From assembly GCA_028286245.1 (NCBI GenBank), contig JAQBRY010000001.1:124001-188000 (forward strand): a stretch of 64,000 nt of DNA, in the 5' to 3' direction. The DNA comes from Candidatus Saccharimonadota bacterium (GTDB lineage Bacteria > Patescibacteriota > Saccharimonadia > Saccharimonadales > UBA4665). Shown one piece after another: positions 15,831 to 24,034 of the stretch. Position numbers and translations under genes: made by a program. Numbering within the stretch: position 1 is the first letter of the stretch; each line of letters opens with the position of its first letter. The notes under the pieces are model-generated. The model was not told the DNA's origin and did no database searches. It saw only the letters and a list, made by a program, of their open reading frames with translations.

Positions 15831-16044
15831 AGCGTTGGCCAAGCTTGATTTTGCGAAGCTTAATGGCCTTACGTTCCTGGCGAATAATAGCCTTACTACG
15901 ACGCTCACGCTTGCTGATAGGCTTCTCAAAGTACTGACCGCTCTTAACTACAGCGATAGCACCCGATTGCTGCACCTTGCGGTTAAAGCGGCGGAGTAAG
16001 TTTTCTAATGACTCTTTAGAGTCTTTACGTGTTACTTGTATCAT
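15829..16044 (-). CDS. rpsU: 30S ribosomal protein bS21
   Basis: 71-residue basic ribosomal protein bS21. The sequence shows the family pattern: an N-terminal strand (IQVTRKDSKESLENLLRRFN), then RKVQQSGAI, and a very basic C-terminal helix (SKRERRSKAIIRQERKAIKL). It sits near the platform of the 30S subunit and aids initiation. Its mRNA is predicted to be leaderless (promoter at 16053-16081). The stop codon abuts palindromic copy A. Confidence 0.95.
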   Translation of the reverse strand: MIQVTRKDSKESLENLLRRFNRKVQQSGAIAVVKSGQYFEKPISKRERRSKAIIRQERKAIKLRKIKLGQR

Positions 16045-16052
16045 CGGGAGAT

Positions 16053-16081
16053 ATTGTATACAACAGAGGTTAGTTTTGCAA
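16053..16081 (-). promoter_or_regulatory. rpsU promoter, leaderless type
   Basis: TTGCAA, 17-base spacer, TACAAT on the minus strand; the -10 ends eight bases before the rpsU ATG and no ribosome binding site is present. Confidence 0.65.
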
Positions 16082-16118
16082 CCCCTAGAGGCCGCTTTCT
16101 TTTTATTACCGCTACACT

Positions 16119-16406
16119 TTAGCCGGTAACGCGCTTTTGGGTTGGGCGCTGTGACTTGAGCACGATGCTCTGCAGTTCTTTAAAGATTGGGAATTGCTTA
16201 TTAGTAGAATAGACCTTGGTGTTACCCTGCTTTTCGCTAATTAAGAAACCAACCTTTTCGAGCCGCTTTAGCTCGCGTTGGATGTTTCCAGCGTCCTCTT
16301 TAATGAGCTTTGCGAGCCCACGAACGTGGGTTTTAAAGTCTGGATATTTGGCGTAGATCACGATGATCTTGCGACGAACTCTTGATGTGATAAAGATGTC
16401 TAGCAT
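16119..16406 (-). CDS. Small winged-helix (ArsR-like) DNA-binding protein
   Basis: 95-residue basic protein with a winged helix-turn-helix. The pattern RRKIIVIYAKYPDFKTHVRGLAKLI, then EDAGNIQRELKRLEKVGFL, then wing residues SEKQGNTKVYSTNKQFPIF, is typical of ArsR-like regulators or nucleotidyltransferase-associated HTH proteins. No ligand-binding cysteines are present. Target genes are unknown. GAGG occurs very close to the ATG, which is a poor spacing. It lies between rpsU and a membrane-anchored protein on the same strand. Confidence 0.8.
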   Translation of the reverse strand: MLDIFITSRVRRKIIVIYAKYPDFKTHVRGLAKLIKEDAGNIQRELKRLEKVGFLISEKQGNTKVYSTNKQFPIFKELQSIVLKSQRPTQKRVTG

Positions 16407-16557
16407 ATGCCTCTATTAGTCTGCCTCTTAAGTGTCTTGATTAGCATTATTGTTATTCAAACAACGTGTTTTAAGTATACCCAGCTGCATGTTTTTTAGC
16501 AACCATGTTTTTACGCATTTTAGCAATTTTTAGCTTGCCACTAGCGTCGTTCAGGAC

Positions 16558-17223
16558 TTACGGGGAAAATGTGAGGTTAGGCAAAATATTATTGTTGAAA
16601 TCATTTATAAACTGATCTCCTTCCGTCCATACCTGCACGGTTTTATCGCGTAGCGGCAGAATAATCATGATGCCGGTGCGAGTGGGCGTAATTTGGCCCT
16701 CAACACGAACGCCGATAGCGCTCGATACCTTGGGTAGAGAATACGGGCTTACCTGAACTTTACCGGACTGCTGCTGATCGTTGACGGATTGGAGCACATC
16801 ACTATAACTACGGTCGATCACTTGGAAACGCAGCGCAAAGGTAGAACTCTGACTGGTTACCGATGGAACCGTGCCTGGATAGAAAAAGCCATCGAGCTGT
16901 GCCCCGTTGCTGCCCGCATCGGTTACAAAGCTGCTCCAAGTTTTAGGATACTTAATGGCCACACTACCGTAGGCCTGCGGTCCGGCATAATCCTTGAGGG
17001 GCTGCTTTTCGGTTTCGGCAAACTGTTTGTCTTTGAGCGTATCTTCTTGCTGGCGCGCCAGCGTAACGGCATCGGCAATTTTTTGATCGGTATTATTTTT
17101 ATAATCCTGGCGGCTCGAATAGGCCCAACCCCCAAAGCCAAGGGCACCAAACAGGAGCACCACCGCCACAATTAAAGGCAGTAGGAGGGCATTTATGGAA
17201 CCATCTTGGTTATGCTTGTTCAT
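16558..17223 (-). CDS. Membrane-anchored extracytoplasmic protein, PsbP-like
   Basis: 221-residue protein with one N-terminal transmembrane segment (about 12-34) preceded by a short polar N-terminus. It is followed by a charged helix (QDYKNNTDQKIADAVTLARQ) and an extracytoplasmic domain. The YGSVAIKYPKTWSSFVTD segment resembles the YTINYPSAWEDY segment of the protein at 32978-34063 and is reminiscent of PsbP-like folds. The function is unknown. A 151-base gap follows on the left, AT-rich with no recognised signal. Confidence 0.72.
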   Translation of the reverse strand: MNKHNQDGSINALLLPLIVAVVLLFGALGFGGWAYSSRQDYKNNTDQKIADAVTLARQQEDTLKDKQFAETEKQPLKDYAGPQAYGSVAIKYPKTWSSFVTDAGSNGAQLDGFFYPGTVPSVTSQSSTFALRFQVIDRSYSDVLQSVNDQQQSGKVQVSPYSLPKVSSAIGVRVEGQITPTRTGIMIILPLRDKTVQVWTEGDQFINDFNNNILPNLTFSP

Positions 17224-17243
17224 ACCTGTATGGTAGCGAAGTT

Positions 17244-17747
17244 TTAGCGACTACGCAAGCGCCGGCCCTCATACGCAAACACGCCGTCGAGTTCTTTACT
17301 GGGCCGAGTATTGGGCACAACAAATGCAAAGCTCACTAATTTGACAGATTCATCACATTCTTGAATAACTTTATTACTCAGCTTATTCATATATTTTGGC
17401 AGTAAAAAGGTAAATATAACTTGGCATTCCGGCCATTCCGCCGTCCAGAAGTTACCGTATACAACGCGAACCCTGTCCCTGTACTTCCGCGTCCTTAGCC
17501 ATGTTATAGCCGCCAAAATCGGGTTCAGCTCGTACCCAACGACCCGCCAGCCAGCTTCGGCGGCAGCTATTACTACCTTGCCATCACCGCAGCCGAGTTC
17601 TAGCAGCGTGCCGCCCTTAGCTGGCCCTGCCAACTGTATGGCAGCCCGAGTTTGTTTGGAGAGGCTAGGTAAATAGGGCGCACCAAATAACAGCACGCCG
17701 CCAAAGCAAACAACCAGTACAATAATAATGCCGAATATTAGTGACAT
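17244..17747 (-). CDS. Membrane-anchored SAM-dependent methyltransferase
   Basis: 167-residue protein with an N-terminal hydrophobic segment (about 2-25), then a class I methyltransferase fold. SAM motif I is TLLELGCGDGKVVIAAAE and motif II is VVGYELNPILA. The small size and membrane anchor resemble FAM173/ATPSCKMT-type lysine methyltransferases, but the assignment to that group is tentative. It starts three bases downstream of xseB, so it belongs to the xseA-xseB operon. Confidence 0.78.
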   Translation of the reverse strand: MSLIFGIIIVLVVCFGGVLLFGAPYLPSLSKQTRAAIQLAGPAKGGTLLELGCGDGKVVIAAAEAGWRVVGYELNPILAAITWLRTRKYRDRVRVVYGNFWTAEWPECQVIFTFLLPKYMNKLSNKVIQECDESVKLVSFAFVVPNTRPSKELDGVFAYEGRRLRSR

Positions 17748-17750
17748 AGC

Positions 17751-17966
17751 CTATTCAAATTTAGCTTTAACAGCAATTACTTTGTTTTCGGCAGCTTGCA
17801 AGTAGCCAGTAAGCTCATTTACCAGCGCCAAACCCTGTTCATACATCTTAAGAGCGCTATCAACGTCTAACTGCTCATCCTGTAACTCATCCAGGACGGC
17901 ATCCAGCTCTGCCCGAATGGTTTGATAATTACGCTCGCTGTCTTTCTTGCTATCTTTACTGACCAT
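17751..17966 (-). CDS. xseB: Exodeoxyribonuclease VII small subunit
   Basis: 71-residue helical protein of the XseB family. The pattern AELDAVLDELQDEQLDVDSAL followed by KMYEQGLALVNELTGYLQAAE is characteristic. Several copies bind the C-terminal helices of XseA to form the nuclease that degrades single-stranded DNA. It lies seven bases after xseA. Confidence 0.92.
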   Translation of the reverse strand: MVSKDSKKDSERNYQTIRAELDAVLDELQDEQLDVDSALKMYEQGLALVNELTGYLQAAENKVIAVKAKFE

Positions 17967-17972
17967 GGTTAA

Positions 17973-19136
17973 TTATCCTTTCTTTACACTTGCATGTTGT
18001 GTAACGGTAACGACAACGGCAGTAATGGCATCGCCATCCAATTGTATCTGCAAGCCATCGTTCTTTCCCAAACCGGTCGCATTCCTGAGTGCCGCGCCGT
18101 TGTGGCGAACAATTGCGTAGCCTCGCCGCAGGACCGCCGCAGGATTGAGGAGTTCCAGTAGTTGTCGATCCGATACCAGGCTGCTTTGACTAGTATGCAC
18201 TATTCGATTTGTGGCCTCCGATAGTCCCTGCACTTCGTACTGTAGTTGCTTTCTGGCAGCCCTAATGGCGGCCAGGCCTTGCATTTCTAGCTGCCGACGG
18301 GCATCAACCAATTGGGCCACCACGCTCGCCCTGTCGGGCACCAATAGCTCGGCGGCATTGCTTGGAGTACTGGCGCGCATATCGGCTGCCAGCTCGGCCA
18401 GGCTTAGATCTACCTCGTGGCCAATAGCTACAATGGTTGGTATGCGGCTGGCTGCCACCGCCCGTGTTACCTGTTCACTACTAAAGGCAGCCAGATCATC
18501 AGCGCTGCCACCGCCACGAATGACTGCGATCACATCAGGAGGTGAAGCCTCGGCGTTATGTTGGGCAATGGCCGAAACAATCTGCGACGGCGCAACATCA
18601 CCCTGCACCTGCACATCAATCAGCCTTATTTCCAGACCACCCCAGCGTGCCTTTAAAATTTTTATAAAATCGGCGTAGGCCGCCGACTGGCCGGATGTAA
18701 CAAGACCAATCACTTTTGGAGGATACGGTAGTGCCCGCTTGCGGGCCGAGTCAAACAAGCCTTCGGCCTGGAGTTTAGCCTGCAGCAATTCGGCTGCCCG
18801 TCTAATGGTCCCCTCACCGGCCAGGCTAATGCTCTGCACCGATATGCTAAAGCCATACAGCTGGTGCATATGCGGCGTACCGCGCACATTAAGCAGCATA
18901 CCGTCTTCTAACGGGCCGGGGAGTTGATAGACCGTACCAAAAAACTTTACACTGGCGCTGTCATCCTTTAGATCAAAATAGACCCATTTATTTTTACTAA
19001 CGCGCAGATTCGCCAGCTCGCCGCTGATGATAATACCCATAAAGGCATAGTCAAACGCCTGATTGGCCATATCAACAAATTCGCTCACGCTCACCGCTAC
19101 CTCAGCGCGGCCCTGATCATACAGTCCGTCAAGCAT
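17973..19136 (-). CDS. xseA: Exodeoxyribonuclease VII large subunit
   Basis: 387-residue catalytic subunit. The N-terminal OB-fold domain has ISGELANLRVSKNKWVYFDL and the fold continues to PGPLEDGMLLNVRGTP. The catalytic domain contains PKVIGLVTSGQSAAYADF, DVIAVIRGGGSADDLAAF and PTIVAIGHEVDLSLAE, all family signatures. A C-terminal coiled coil binds XseB. Its ATG lies within the end of the upstream membrane-protein gene (8-base overlap), suggesting coupled translation. Confidence 0.95.
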   Translation of the reverse strand: MLDGLYDQGRAEVAVSVSEFVDMANQAFDYAFMGIIISGELANLRVSKNKWVYFDLKDDSASVKFFGTVYQLPGPLEDGMLLNVRGTPHMHQLYGFSISVQSISLAGEGTIRRAAELLQAKLQAEGLFDSARKRALPYPPKVIGLVTSGQSAAYADFIKILKARWGGLEIRLIDVQVQGDVAPSQIVSAIAQHNAEASPPDVIAVIRGGGSADDLAAFSSEQVTRAVAASRIPTIVAIGHEVDLSLAELAADMRASTPSNAAELLVPDRASVVAQLVDARRQLEMQGLAAIRAARKQLQYEVQGLSEATNRIVHTSQSSLVSDRQLLELLNPAAVLRRGYAIVRHNGAALRNATGLGKNDGLQIQLDGDAITAVVVTVTQHASVKKG

Positions 19137-20196
19137 GGCTGGCCTCTTCCACTGCCGGCTTGCCGGTTTGCCGCAAGGTCTTTTGATAAAAGTAATAGCC
19201 AGGTGGCACCTGAATAATCGTCGTTACAACTCGGTACATAACCGTTGCCGGTAAGCTCACACCGGGCGGAATACCGGCACTGCCGAGCACGGAAATCATC
19301 AGGGCCTCATACACACCCACGCCGCCCGGTAGCACCGACACTAGTCCCGCAAAATTAGCCACCGCATAGGCAATAATAACGGCGCCGATGTTGACTGATT
19401 CACGGAATGCCAGGTACACCACGTATGCCGCCAGTACCTCTGTTAAGTTCATTAAAAAAGCGTACACAAATGGCATGCCCAGCTGTCGCCAATTGGACCT
19501 CAGATGCTGATAGTTATCATGAAAGTCGTTAAACACGCCCTTGGCGTTATCAATGTTGATAACTTCCGGGCTGTGCGGCCGCACCACTCGAATTAAGCGG
19601 TTAAGCACGCGCGTTACAAATACAAATGAGCCGTTAATACGCGACTTACTACCTACCACGTAAATAAATACCGCATTCCCTACCAGCAATAAGGTCGATA
19701 GCGAAGCCGCAACTAACACCAGTATCCCGTTCACTTTCCCCACCACGCTCAGCGCTATCACTCCAAAAATAATAAGCACCTCAAACGACAGAAAGGTCAG
19801 TGCCAGCTTCATTACTTGCACAAGCGTTGCCTTAGCGCCCGTTATTTGGTCACCGCGGCGCAGGCGCAGTCCAAAGTATGATATTCCAGCCGCTCCGCCA
19901 CTCGGAAAAACATGATTAACAAAGTTAAGTTCCAACGAAGTACGAAATAAGTATTTATATGACAGATTGTTGCCGATGCTTCTGAATAAACGCTGATAGA
20001 GCATAGTTTGTGAGTGGTAATTAAGCAGCTCAATCGGGATAATAAGCGCTAAAATCCAGAGGTTAATGTGCTTGAGATTACCTAGCGTATCCTCTAATTG
20101 ATCTCGGCTAAAAAATACCAGCAGTACAACCGCAAGCAGCGTCGCCAGGTTAAGTAAGAGCTTCCAGTGGCGCATAAAAAAAGATTGTTTTGCCAT
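19129..20196 (-). CDS. YbhN/LPG-synthase-type membrane protein (flippase-like)
   Basis: 355-residue polytopic membrane protein, about eight transmembrane segments, of the UPF0104/YbhN superfamily (related to the membrane domain of lysylphosphatidylglycerol synthase). Family motifs include FPSGGAAGISYFGLRLRR in the first third and LVSVLPGGVGVYEALMISVL near the C-terminus. It may move lipids or lipid-linked sugars; the substrate is unknown. I start at ATG 20196, seven bases after a TATAAT box, and not at the in-frame start at 20262. It overlaps xseA by 8 bases. Confidence 0.85.
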   Translation of the reverse strand: MAKQSFFMRHWKLLLNLATLLAVVLLVFFSRDQLEDTLGNLKHINLWILALIIPIELLNYHSQTMLYQRLFRSIGNNLSYKYLFRTSLELNFVNHVFPSGGAAGISYFGLRLRRGDQITGAKATLVQVMKLALTFLSFEVLIIFGVIALSVVGKVNGILVLVAASLSTLLLVGNAVFIYVVGSKSRINGSFVFVTRVLNRLIRVVRPHSPEVINIDNAKGVFNDFHDNYQHLRSNWRQLGMPFVYAFLMNLTEVLAAYVVYLAFRESVNIGAVIIAYAVANFAGLVSVLPGGVGVYEALMISVLGSAGIPPGVSLPATVMYRVVTTIIQVPPGYYFYQKTLRQTGKPAVEEASHA

Positions 20197-20203
20197 AGCA
20201 ATC

Positions 20204-20209
20204 ATTATA
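20204..20209 (-). promoter_or_regulatory. -10 box of the YbhN-like gene, leaderless type
   Basis: Perfect TATAAT on the minus strand seven bases before ATG 20196; no ribosome binding site and no clear -35. Confidence 0.45.
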
Positions 20210-20270
20210 GGGAAAGTCTTCGCCGTTGGACACCCCTGCCACTCTGAGCGGTCAGAAACCATAACAGTGG

Positions 20271-20276
20271 TACACT
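20271..20276 (+). promoter_or_regulatory. Extended -10 box of the TRM11-like gene, leaderless type
   Basis: TGG-TACACT, an extended -10, six bases before ATG 20283. It is divergent from the YbhN-like promoter about 65 bases away. Confidence 0.45.
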
Positions 20277-20282
20277 AGGGTA

Positions 20283-21659
20283 ATGCAAAGTATATTACTC
20301 CTCGGCCGTCAGCCGTCCCTCGGCCTGGCCGAACTCGAAAGCCTCTACGGTTCAAAAGCAGTCCGCAAAGTCGGCGCTACTGCCGCCGTTGTTGATGTTG
20401 ACCCCTGTTTGCTCGCCTTTGACCGCCTGGGCGGCTCTATCAAATTCTGTAAGATTCTGACTAGCCTAGAAACGACCAATTGGAAAGAAATCGAAAAATT
20501 TGTCATCAAAGTGGCGCCCGGCCATTCCCAGCAGATGCCCGAAGGCAAAATGCATCTTGGCCTCAGCGTCCAGGGTATCGAAACCAATATTCGCCAGCTG
20601 GAAGCCACCGGTCTCAACATTAAAAAAGCTATCCGAAAAACCGGCCGCTCGGTGCGTCTAGTCCCCAACAAAGAGCTCGAGCTCAGCAGCGCCCAGGTGC
20701 ACCACAATAAGCTCACCACCGAAACCGGTTGGGAACTCGTATTTATCCGCGACGGCGACAATACCATCGTCGCGCAAACGGTCAAAGTCCAGGACATCGC
20801 GTCCTACACCGTCCGTGACCGCGAACGCCCTAAGCGCGACGCCCGCGTCGGTATGCTGCCGCCCAAACTTGCCCAAATCATTTTAAACCTAAGCACCGGC
20901 AAAATCCCCGAAGACCAGCTGTCGTCCATCTGTGATATTCCGGCCGACGCCACCATTCCCCGCCCCAAGCTGGACAAAACCGTCCTCGATCCGTTCTGCG
21001 GCACCGGCGTCCTCCTGCAAGAAGCCATCCTGATGGGCTACGACGCCTACGGCAGCGACATCGATAAGCGCATGGTCGATTACACCACTCAGAACCTCGA
21101 CTGGCTCAAAGATATGTATACGGTCAGCGCTGGCCCCGTCAGCCTAGAAATTGGCGACGCCACCAATCACCAGTGGGCCCACACAATAGACTTTGTAGCC
21201 TGCGAAACCTACCTTGGCAAACCCTTCACCGGCACCCCAGACCCCCAGGTCCTGGCCCAAACCATCGGCGACTGCAACTTAATTATCAAAAAATTCCTGC
21301 ACAACCTCTGGCCCCAGCTCAGGCCCGGCGCTCGCCTCTGCCTGGCCGTTCCCGCCTGGAATATGAGCCCCACTCACGCATCCACCACCTCCAAGCCCTA
21401 CCTAAGCGGCCCCCGGCCCGATGCGGCTCACAAAAGTCGTGGCACCCAGTACGCCCAGGCCATCCCCCGCCGCATGCCCGAACGCGTGCTGTCACCCGCC
21501 AGCGTCCAAAAAAACTTCCGTTTTCTACCCCTTATTGACCAGATAGAAGATTTGGGCTATAATCGAGTAAGTTTTGAGCATGTCCCAAACGCTGATCTCC
21601 TCTACTACCGAGCAGACCAAACCGTAGCCAGACAGCTCATAGTGTTAATAAAGCGATAA
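20283..21659 (+). CDS. TRM11/UPF0020-like RNA methyltransferase-family protein
   Basis: 458-residue protein with an N-terminal THUMP-like region (GRQPSLGLAELESLYG is typical of Trm11-type proteins) and a C-terminal Rossmann methyltransferase domain. SAM motif I is KTVLDPFCGTGVLLQEAILM and the acidic loop is AYGSDIDKRMVDYT. Motif IV, normally (D/N)PPY, reads FVACETYLGKPF, so the usual catalytic motif is missing. Trm11 methylates guanosine-10 of tRNA; the altered motif makes that activity uncertain. Third positions are unusually C-rich. rpmA follows 39 bases downstream on the same strand. Confidence 0.8.
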   Translation: MQSILLLGRQPSLGLAELESLYGSKAVRKVGATAAVVDVDPCLLAFDRLGGSIKFCKILTSLETTNWKEIEKFVIKVAPGHSQQMPEGKMHLGLSVQGIETNIRQLEATGLNIKKAIRKTGRSVRLVPNKELELSSAQVHHNKLTTETGWELVFIRDGDNTIVAQTVKVQDIASYTVRDRERPKRDARVGMLPPKLAQIILNLSTGKIPEDQLSSICDIPADATIPRPKLDKTVLDPFCGTGVLLQEAILMGYDAYGSDIDKRMVDYTTQNLDWLKDMYTVSAGPVSLEIGDATNHQWAHTIDFVACETYLGKPFTGTPDPQVLAQTIGDCNLIIKKFLHNLWPQLRPGARLCLAVPAWNMSPTHASTTSKPYLSGPRPDAAHKSRGTQYAQAIPRRMPERVLSPASVQKNFRFLPLIDQIEDLGYNRVSFEHVPNADLLYYRADQTVARQLIVLIKR

Positions 21660-21698
21660 CCGTACTTCTGTACTTACTACCGCACCTAAGGAGACCCT

Positions 21699-21980
21699 AT
21701 GTCACATGTGAAAGCTGGCGGTACCGCCAAAAACGTCCACGATAGCCCCGGCCAACGCCTTGGTGTAAAACTATTTGGTGGTCAAAAAGCCAAAGTCGGT
21801 ATGGTCATTGTTCGCCAAGTTGGCATGACTAAGCGCGGCGGCAAAGGCACCAAAGTCAGCAGCAACTACACCATCCACGCCGACCGTGACGGCATTGTTA
21901 AGTACACCACCCGCAAAGTCCGCACCTTTAGCGGCCGCACCGTGCCTCGCACCGAAGTCACCGTCGTCGACGCCCTCTAA
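21699..21980 (+). CDS. rpmA: 50S ribosomal protein bL27
   Basis: 93-residue bL27. The segment KAGGTAKNVHDSPGQRLGVK is the conserved N-terminal region that reaches the peptidyl transferase centre, followed by LFGGQKAKVGMVIVRQVG and NYTIHADRDGIVKY. The N-terminus starts MSHVKAGG directly, with no cleavable extension as in Firmicutes. AAGGAG sits before the ATG. bL21 is not adjacent; the gene follows the TRM11-like gene and ends at a strong terminator. Confidence 0.95.
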   Translation: MSHVKAGGTAKNVHDSPGQRLGVKLFGGQKAKVGMVIVRQVGMTKRGGKGTKVSSNYTIHADRDGIVKYTTRKVRTFSGRTVPRTEVTVVDAL

Positions 21981-21996
21981 AGCGCCCCGACCCAAA

Positions 21997-22030
21997 AAAA
22001 TAACCGGCATCTCTGCCGGTTATTTTATTT
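21997..22030 (+). terminator. Bidirectional intrinsic terminator after rpmA
   Basis: 13-base perfect stem (AAAATAACCGGCA / TGCCGGTTATTTT) with a TCTC loop and T-rich flank on both strands. It serves rpmA on the plus strand and probably the convergent gene ending at 22043. Confidence 0.9.
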
Positions 22031-22042
22031 AATTACTGCCAA

Positions 22043-22846
22043 CTAGGGTTGAAACAAGTGGTCATAGTTAGGTTGGACTACGCCAGCGCCTTCAAGCATT
22101 GCGTGGCCAATTGGCTGTGAGCGCTCAGCCTGCTCACGCATGTATTCAGCCGAGCGGCGAACGAGGTCCATATCAACTCCTGAAGCACGAGCGTTGCTTG
22201 CGTTGTTTTCCCAGTGTTGCTGGTTTTCGCGAACTAGCTTTACGTCTGACCCAAGATTATCACGAGTCTGCCAACGGCCGTAAGGGTTAGCGATGGTGGT
22301 GGTGGCGTGGTCTTCAATTTCGGCAAGGATACCTTCGACCCACCCGGACTCAGAACGACTTGATTTTGCGTACTTAGTTTCGAGGTAACCCTGTAATTGC
22401 GGGAGCGAGGTAAGCGTGAGCTTTCCGTCCTCTTCCTGCTTAACGCGCCTACTTAAACTATCAAGTACACTACCGGTGCGACTATCTTGTGAAAGTAATT
22501 GTGCAGCCTGACGCATACCATTAGTTCGAGTTACCGCTTTTACACCCGTGGTCCAGATCTCATTGCCTTGCGCTGGATTTGCAAAAGCTGCTTTAGCAGC
22601 AGAATCAATAAGCCCTAAGATCTGCATTGGAGGTACTGCTTCGCCAGCGCCGTTCACCATTTCGTCTGAAGCAACAACCGCACCAATAAAACGATCGGCA
22701 ATCATTGCGCCCTGTTCTTCTGGGTGCATGCCTTCAATCGCTGGCGCTTCCAAAAGTGCTTGCAACTTTGCTACGATCGGGTCGGTCTCTACGCCTTGGG
22801 CGAGGTTGGCGGCTGCTGGATCAAATTTGGGGATTTCTTGTGACAT
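22043..22846 (-). CDS. Hypothetical protein
   Basis: Unrecognised 267-residue protein, soluble, mostly helical in appearance. It has no signal peptide or transmembrane segment and no catalytic motif that I can identify. It is transcribed from a good promoter (22887-22915) that closely resembles that of the next orphan gene at 22926. A leader of about 35 bases without an obvious ribosome binding site precedes the ATG. Convergent with rpmA across a shared terminator. Confidence 0.72.
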   Translation of the reverse strand: MSQEIPKFDPAAANLAQGVETDPIVAKLQALLEAPAIEGMHPEEQGAMIADRFIGAVVASDEMVNGAGEAVPPMQILGLIDSAAKAAFANPAQGNEIWTTGVKAVTRTNGMRQAAQLLSQDSRTGSVLDSLSRRVKQEEDGKLTLTSLPQLQGYLETKYAKSSRSESGWVEGILAEIEDHATTTIANPYGRWQTRDNLGSDVKLVRENQQHWENNASNARASGVDMDLVRRSAEYMREQAERSQPIGHAMLEGAGVVQPNYDHLFQP

Positions 22847-22886
22847 ATTCTTATTTTTCCGTTTTTGTTTTGATTAACTTATCTTG

Positions 22887-22915
22887 ATTGTAGCATAAGC
22901 TTTGTTTATTGTCAA
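22887..22915 (-). promoter_or_regulatory. Promoter of the 22043-22846 gene
   Basis: TTGACA, 17-base spacer, TACAAT on the minus strand. The spacer end TTATGC makes an extended -10. The sequence from ATTGACA to the -10 is very similar to the promoter at 23355-23383. Confidence 0.7.
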
Positions 22916-22925
22916 TTATACTTTG

Positions 22926-23348
22926 TTAGTGGGGGCGTATGCCGAAGAGTTTTTGGCTGATACTACTAATGGGCGAGCGTGTGTAGAGCCTGGCTCGGGC
23001 CTCGGTTTCATCGATAATCTTGGCCGGCGTGACCTCGGCTGTAGGCGTGACGGGTGCCAACGGTGGTTCGGCGCTAGCTGGGAGCGGCTGCCCCGCTTTG
23101 AGCGCTCGCTTCATTGCTAAGTACCTGGCAACCTCGGCTTGGGCGGCTGCCGTCTGGCCGGGAGCGGCAAGCTCAGGCCGAGCACCAGTGACCGGGTTTT
23201 GAGAGGCAAAGAATGCCTCACTCTGCTCAGTATGAGGGTTGGCGGTCATATCCTGCAAAAAGTCCTGTTCAGCGCGTTGCTGCTTGGCTTGCTCTGATTC
23301 GCGAGCTAAAAGATCGATAACTTGGCCGCTCTGTTCGTTGAATTGCAT
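22926..23348 (-). CDS. Hypothetical Ala/Pro-rich protein
   Basis: 140-residue protein of unknown function. The N-terminal third is a charged helix rich in Gln and Glu, the middle is Ala/Pro-rich (LPASAEPPLAPVTPTAE), and the C-terminus is basic. It looks largely disordered. No signal peptide. The ATG is six bases from a consensus promoter, so the mRNA is probably leaderless. Confidence 0.68.
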   Translation of the reverse strand: MQFNEQSGQVIDLLARESEQAKQQRAEQDFLQDMTANPHTEQSEAFFASQNPVTGARPELAAPGQTAAAQAEVARYLAMKRALKAGQPLPASAEPPLAPVTPTAEVTPAKIIDETEARARLYTRSPISSISQKLFGIRPH

Positions 23349-23354
23349 ACATAA

Positions 23355-23383
23355 ATGTTAGCATATGCTTTGTTATTTGTCAA
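23355..23383 (-). promoter_or_regulatory. Promoter of the 22926-23348 gene, leaderless
   Basis: TTGACA, 17-base spacer, TAACAT on the minus strand, with TATGC before the -10. Six bases separate the -10 from the ATG at 23348. Confidence 0.7.
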
Positions 23384-23422
23384 TAATGGGGCCTGCACTC
23401 CCTGCTCTGTTTGTTGGAGTAG

Positions 23423-23854
23423 TTAGCGTTCGAGGTGGTGCTTGATGCGCTCTACTACGTCGGCAATGACAACTTGGGATTTTACGAGATAATCGTCTAC
23501 GCCGAGGCTTTCGGCGCGGCTCTTGTCGCTTTCTTGGCTGAGGGCGGTGAGCATGATAATTTTGAGGTTAGTAGTCTCGGGGGTGTTGCGGAGGATGTCT
23601 AGGACGTCAAAGCCGCTGACTTTGGGCATCATAACATCGAGGAGTACGAGATCCGGGTGATAACTGAGGGCAGCGGCCAGGGCCTCTTCGCCGTTGGCGA
23701 CGCGACGGACTTCCAGGCCTTCGGCCTGCAGGCGCATTACATATACACTGGCAAGGGCGTCGTCGTCCTCTACGAGTAAGATTCTTTTAGGATGCTGGGG
23801 CGCATCACCTACGTGTGGTGCGGGGGGCGTTACTGGGGGTGTAGTGGGATCCAT
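23423..23854 (-). CDS. Response regulator receiver protein
   Basis: 143-residue protein with a Pro/Thr-rich N-terminal tail (PTTPPVTPPAPHV) and a single receiver domain. The phosphorylation apparatus is intact: acidic pocket LLVEDDDAL, phospho-acceptor Asp in DLVLLDVMMPK, Thr in IMLTALS, and Lys in DYLVKSQ. No output domain is present. I start at ATG 23854, seven bases after TACCAT of a promoter (23862-23890); the earlier in-frame starts overlap that promoter. Unlike the Glu-type receiver at 10126-10509, this one should be phosphorylatable. Confidence 0.85.
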   Translation of the reverse strand: MDPTTPPVTPPAPHVGDAPQHPKRILLVEDDDALASVYVMRLQAEGLEVRRVANGEEALAAALSYHPDLVLLDVMMPKVSGFDVLDILRNTPETTNLKIIMLTALSQESDKSRAESLGVDDYLVKSQVVIADVVERIKHHLER

Positions 23855-23861
23855 ACTGCTC

Positions 23862-23890
23862 ATGGTAGCGCATACGGCCAAATTGATCAA
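23862..23890 (-). promoter_or_regulatory. Receiver gene promoter, leaderless
   Basis: TTGATC, 17-base spacer, TACCAT on the minus strand; the ATG at 23854 is seven bases downstream. It decides the start of the receiver gene. Confidence 0.5.
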
Positions 23891-23914
23891 TGCCTAGCTG
23901 TAACTGTGCGTTCG

Positions 23915-24034
23915 ACGCTTGCGTAGAGTGATGCAGTTCGGGATGAACTACGAGCACCGTAAGCGAGCCGTACTAAAGGTACGGCTCGTGCGGAGCGCAG
24001 TAGTTCGCCCGAAATGCGCTCTCTAGGCGAGCGT
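23915..24034. repeat. Palindromic intergenic element, copy B (after pyrG)
   Basis: A 120-base near-palindrome. Outer arms ACGCTTGCGTAGAG (23915-23928) and CTCTAGGCGAGCGT (24021-24034) match in 12 of 14 pairs and are locus-specific; the right arm covers the last pyrG codons and its stop (24023-24025). The shared core follows: GATGCAGTTCGGG...GAGCACCGTAAGCG...CCGTACTAAAGGTACGG...GCGGAGCGCA...GCCCGAAATGCGC. The inner stem GAACTAC/GTAGTTC and TTCGGG/CCCGAA show compensatory changes against copies A and C. No U-tract follows. Confidence 0.9.

Noticed and set aside
20283-21980. Recent horizontal transfer of the C-rich TRM11-rpmA block
   Set aside because: prfA, also on the plus strand, has a similar C-rich third position. 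The bias may come from strand asymmetry, and rpmA is a core gene.
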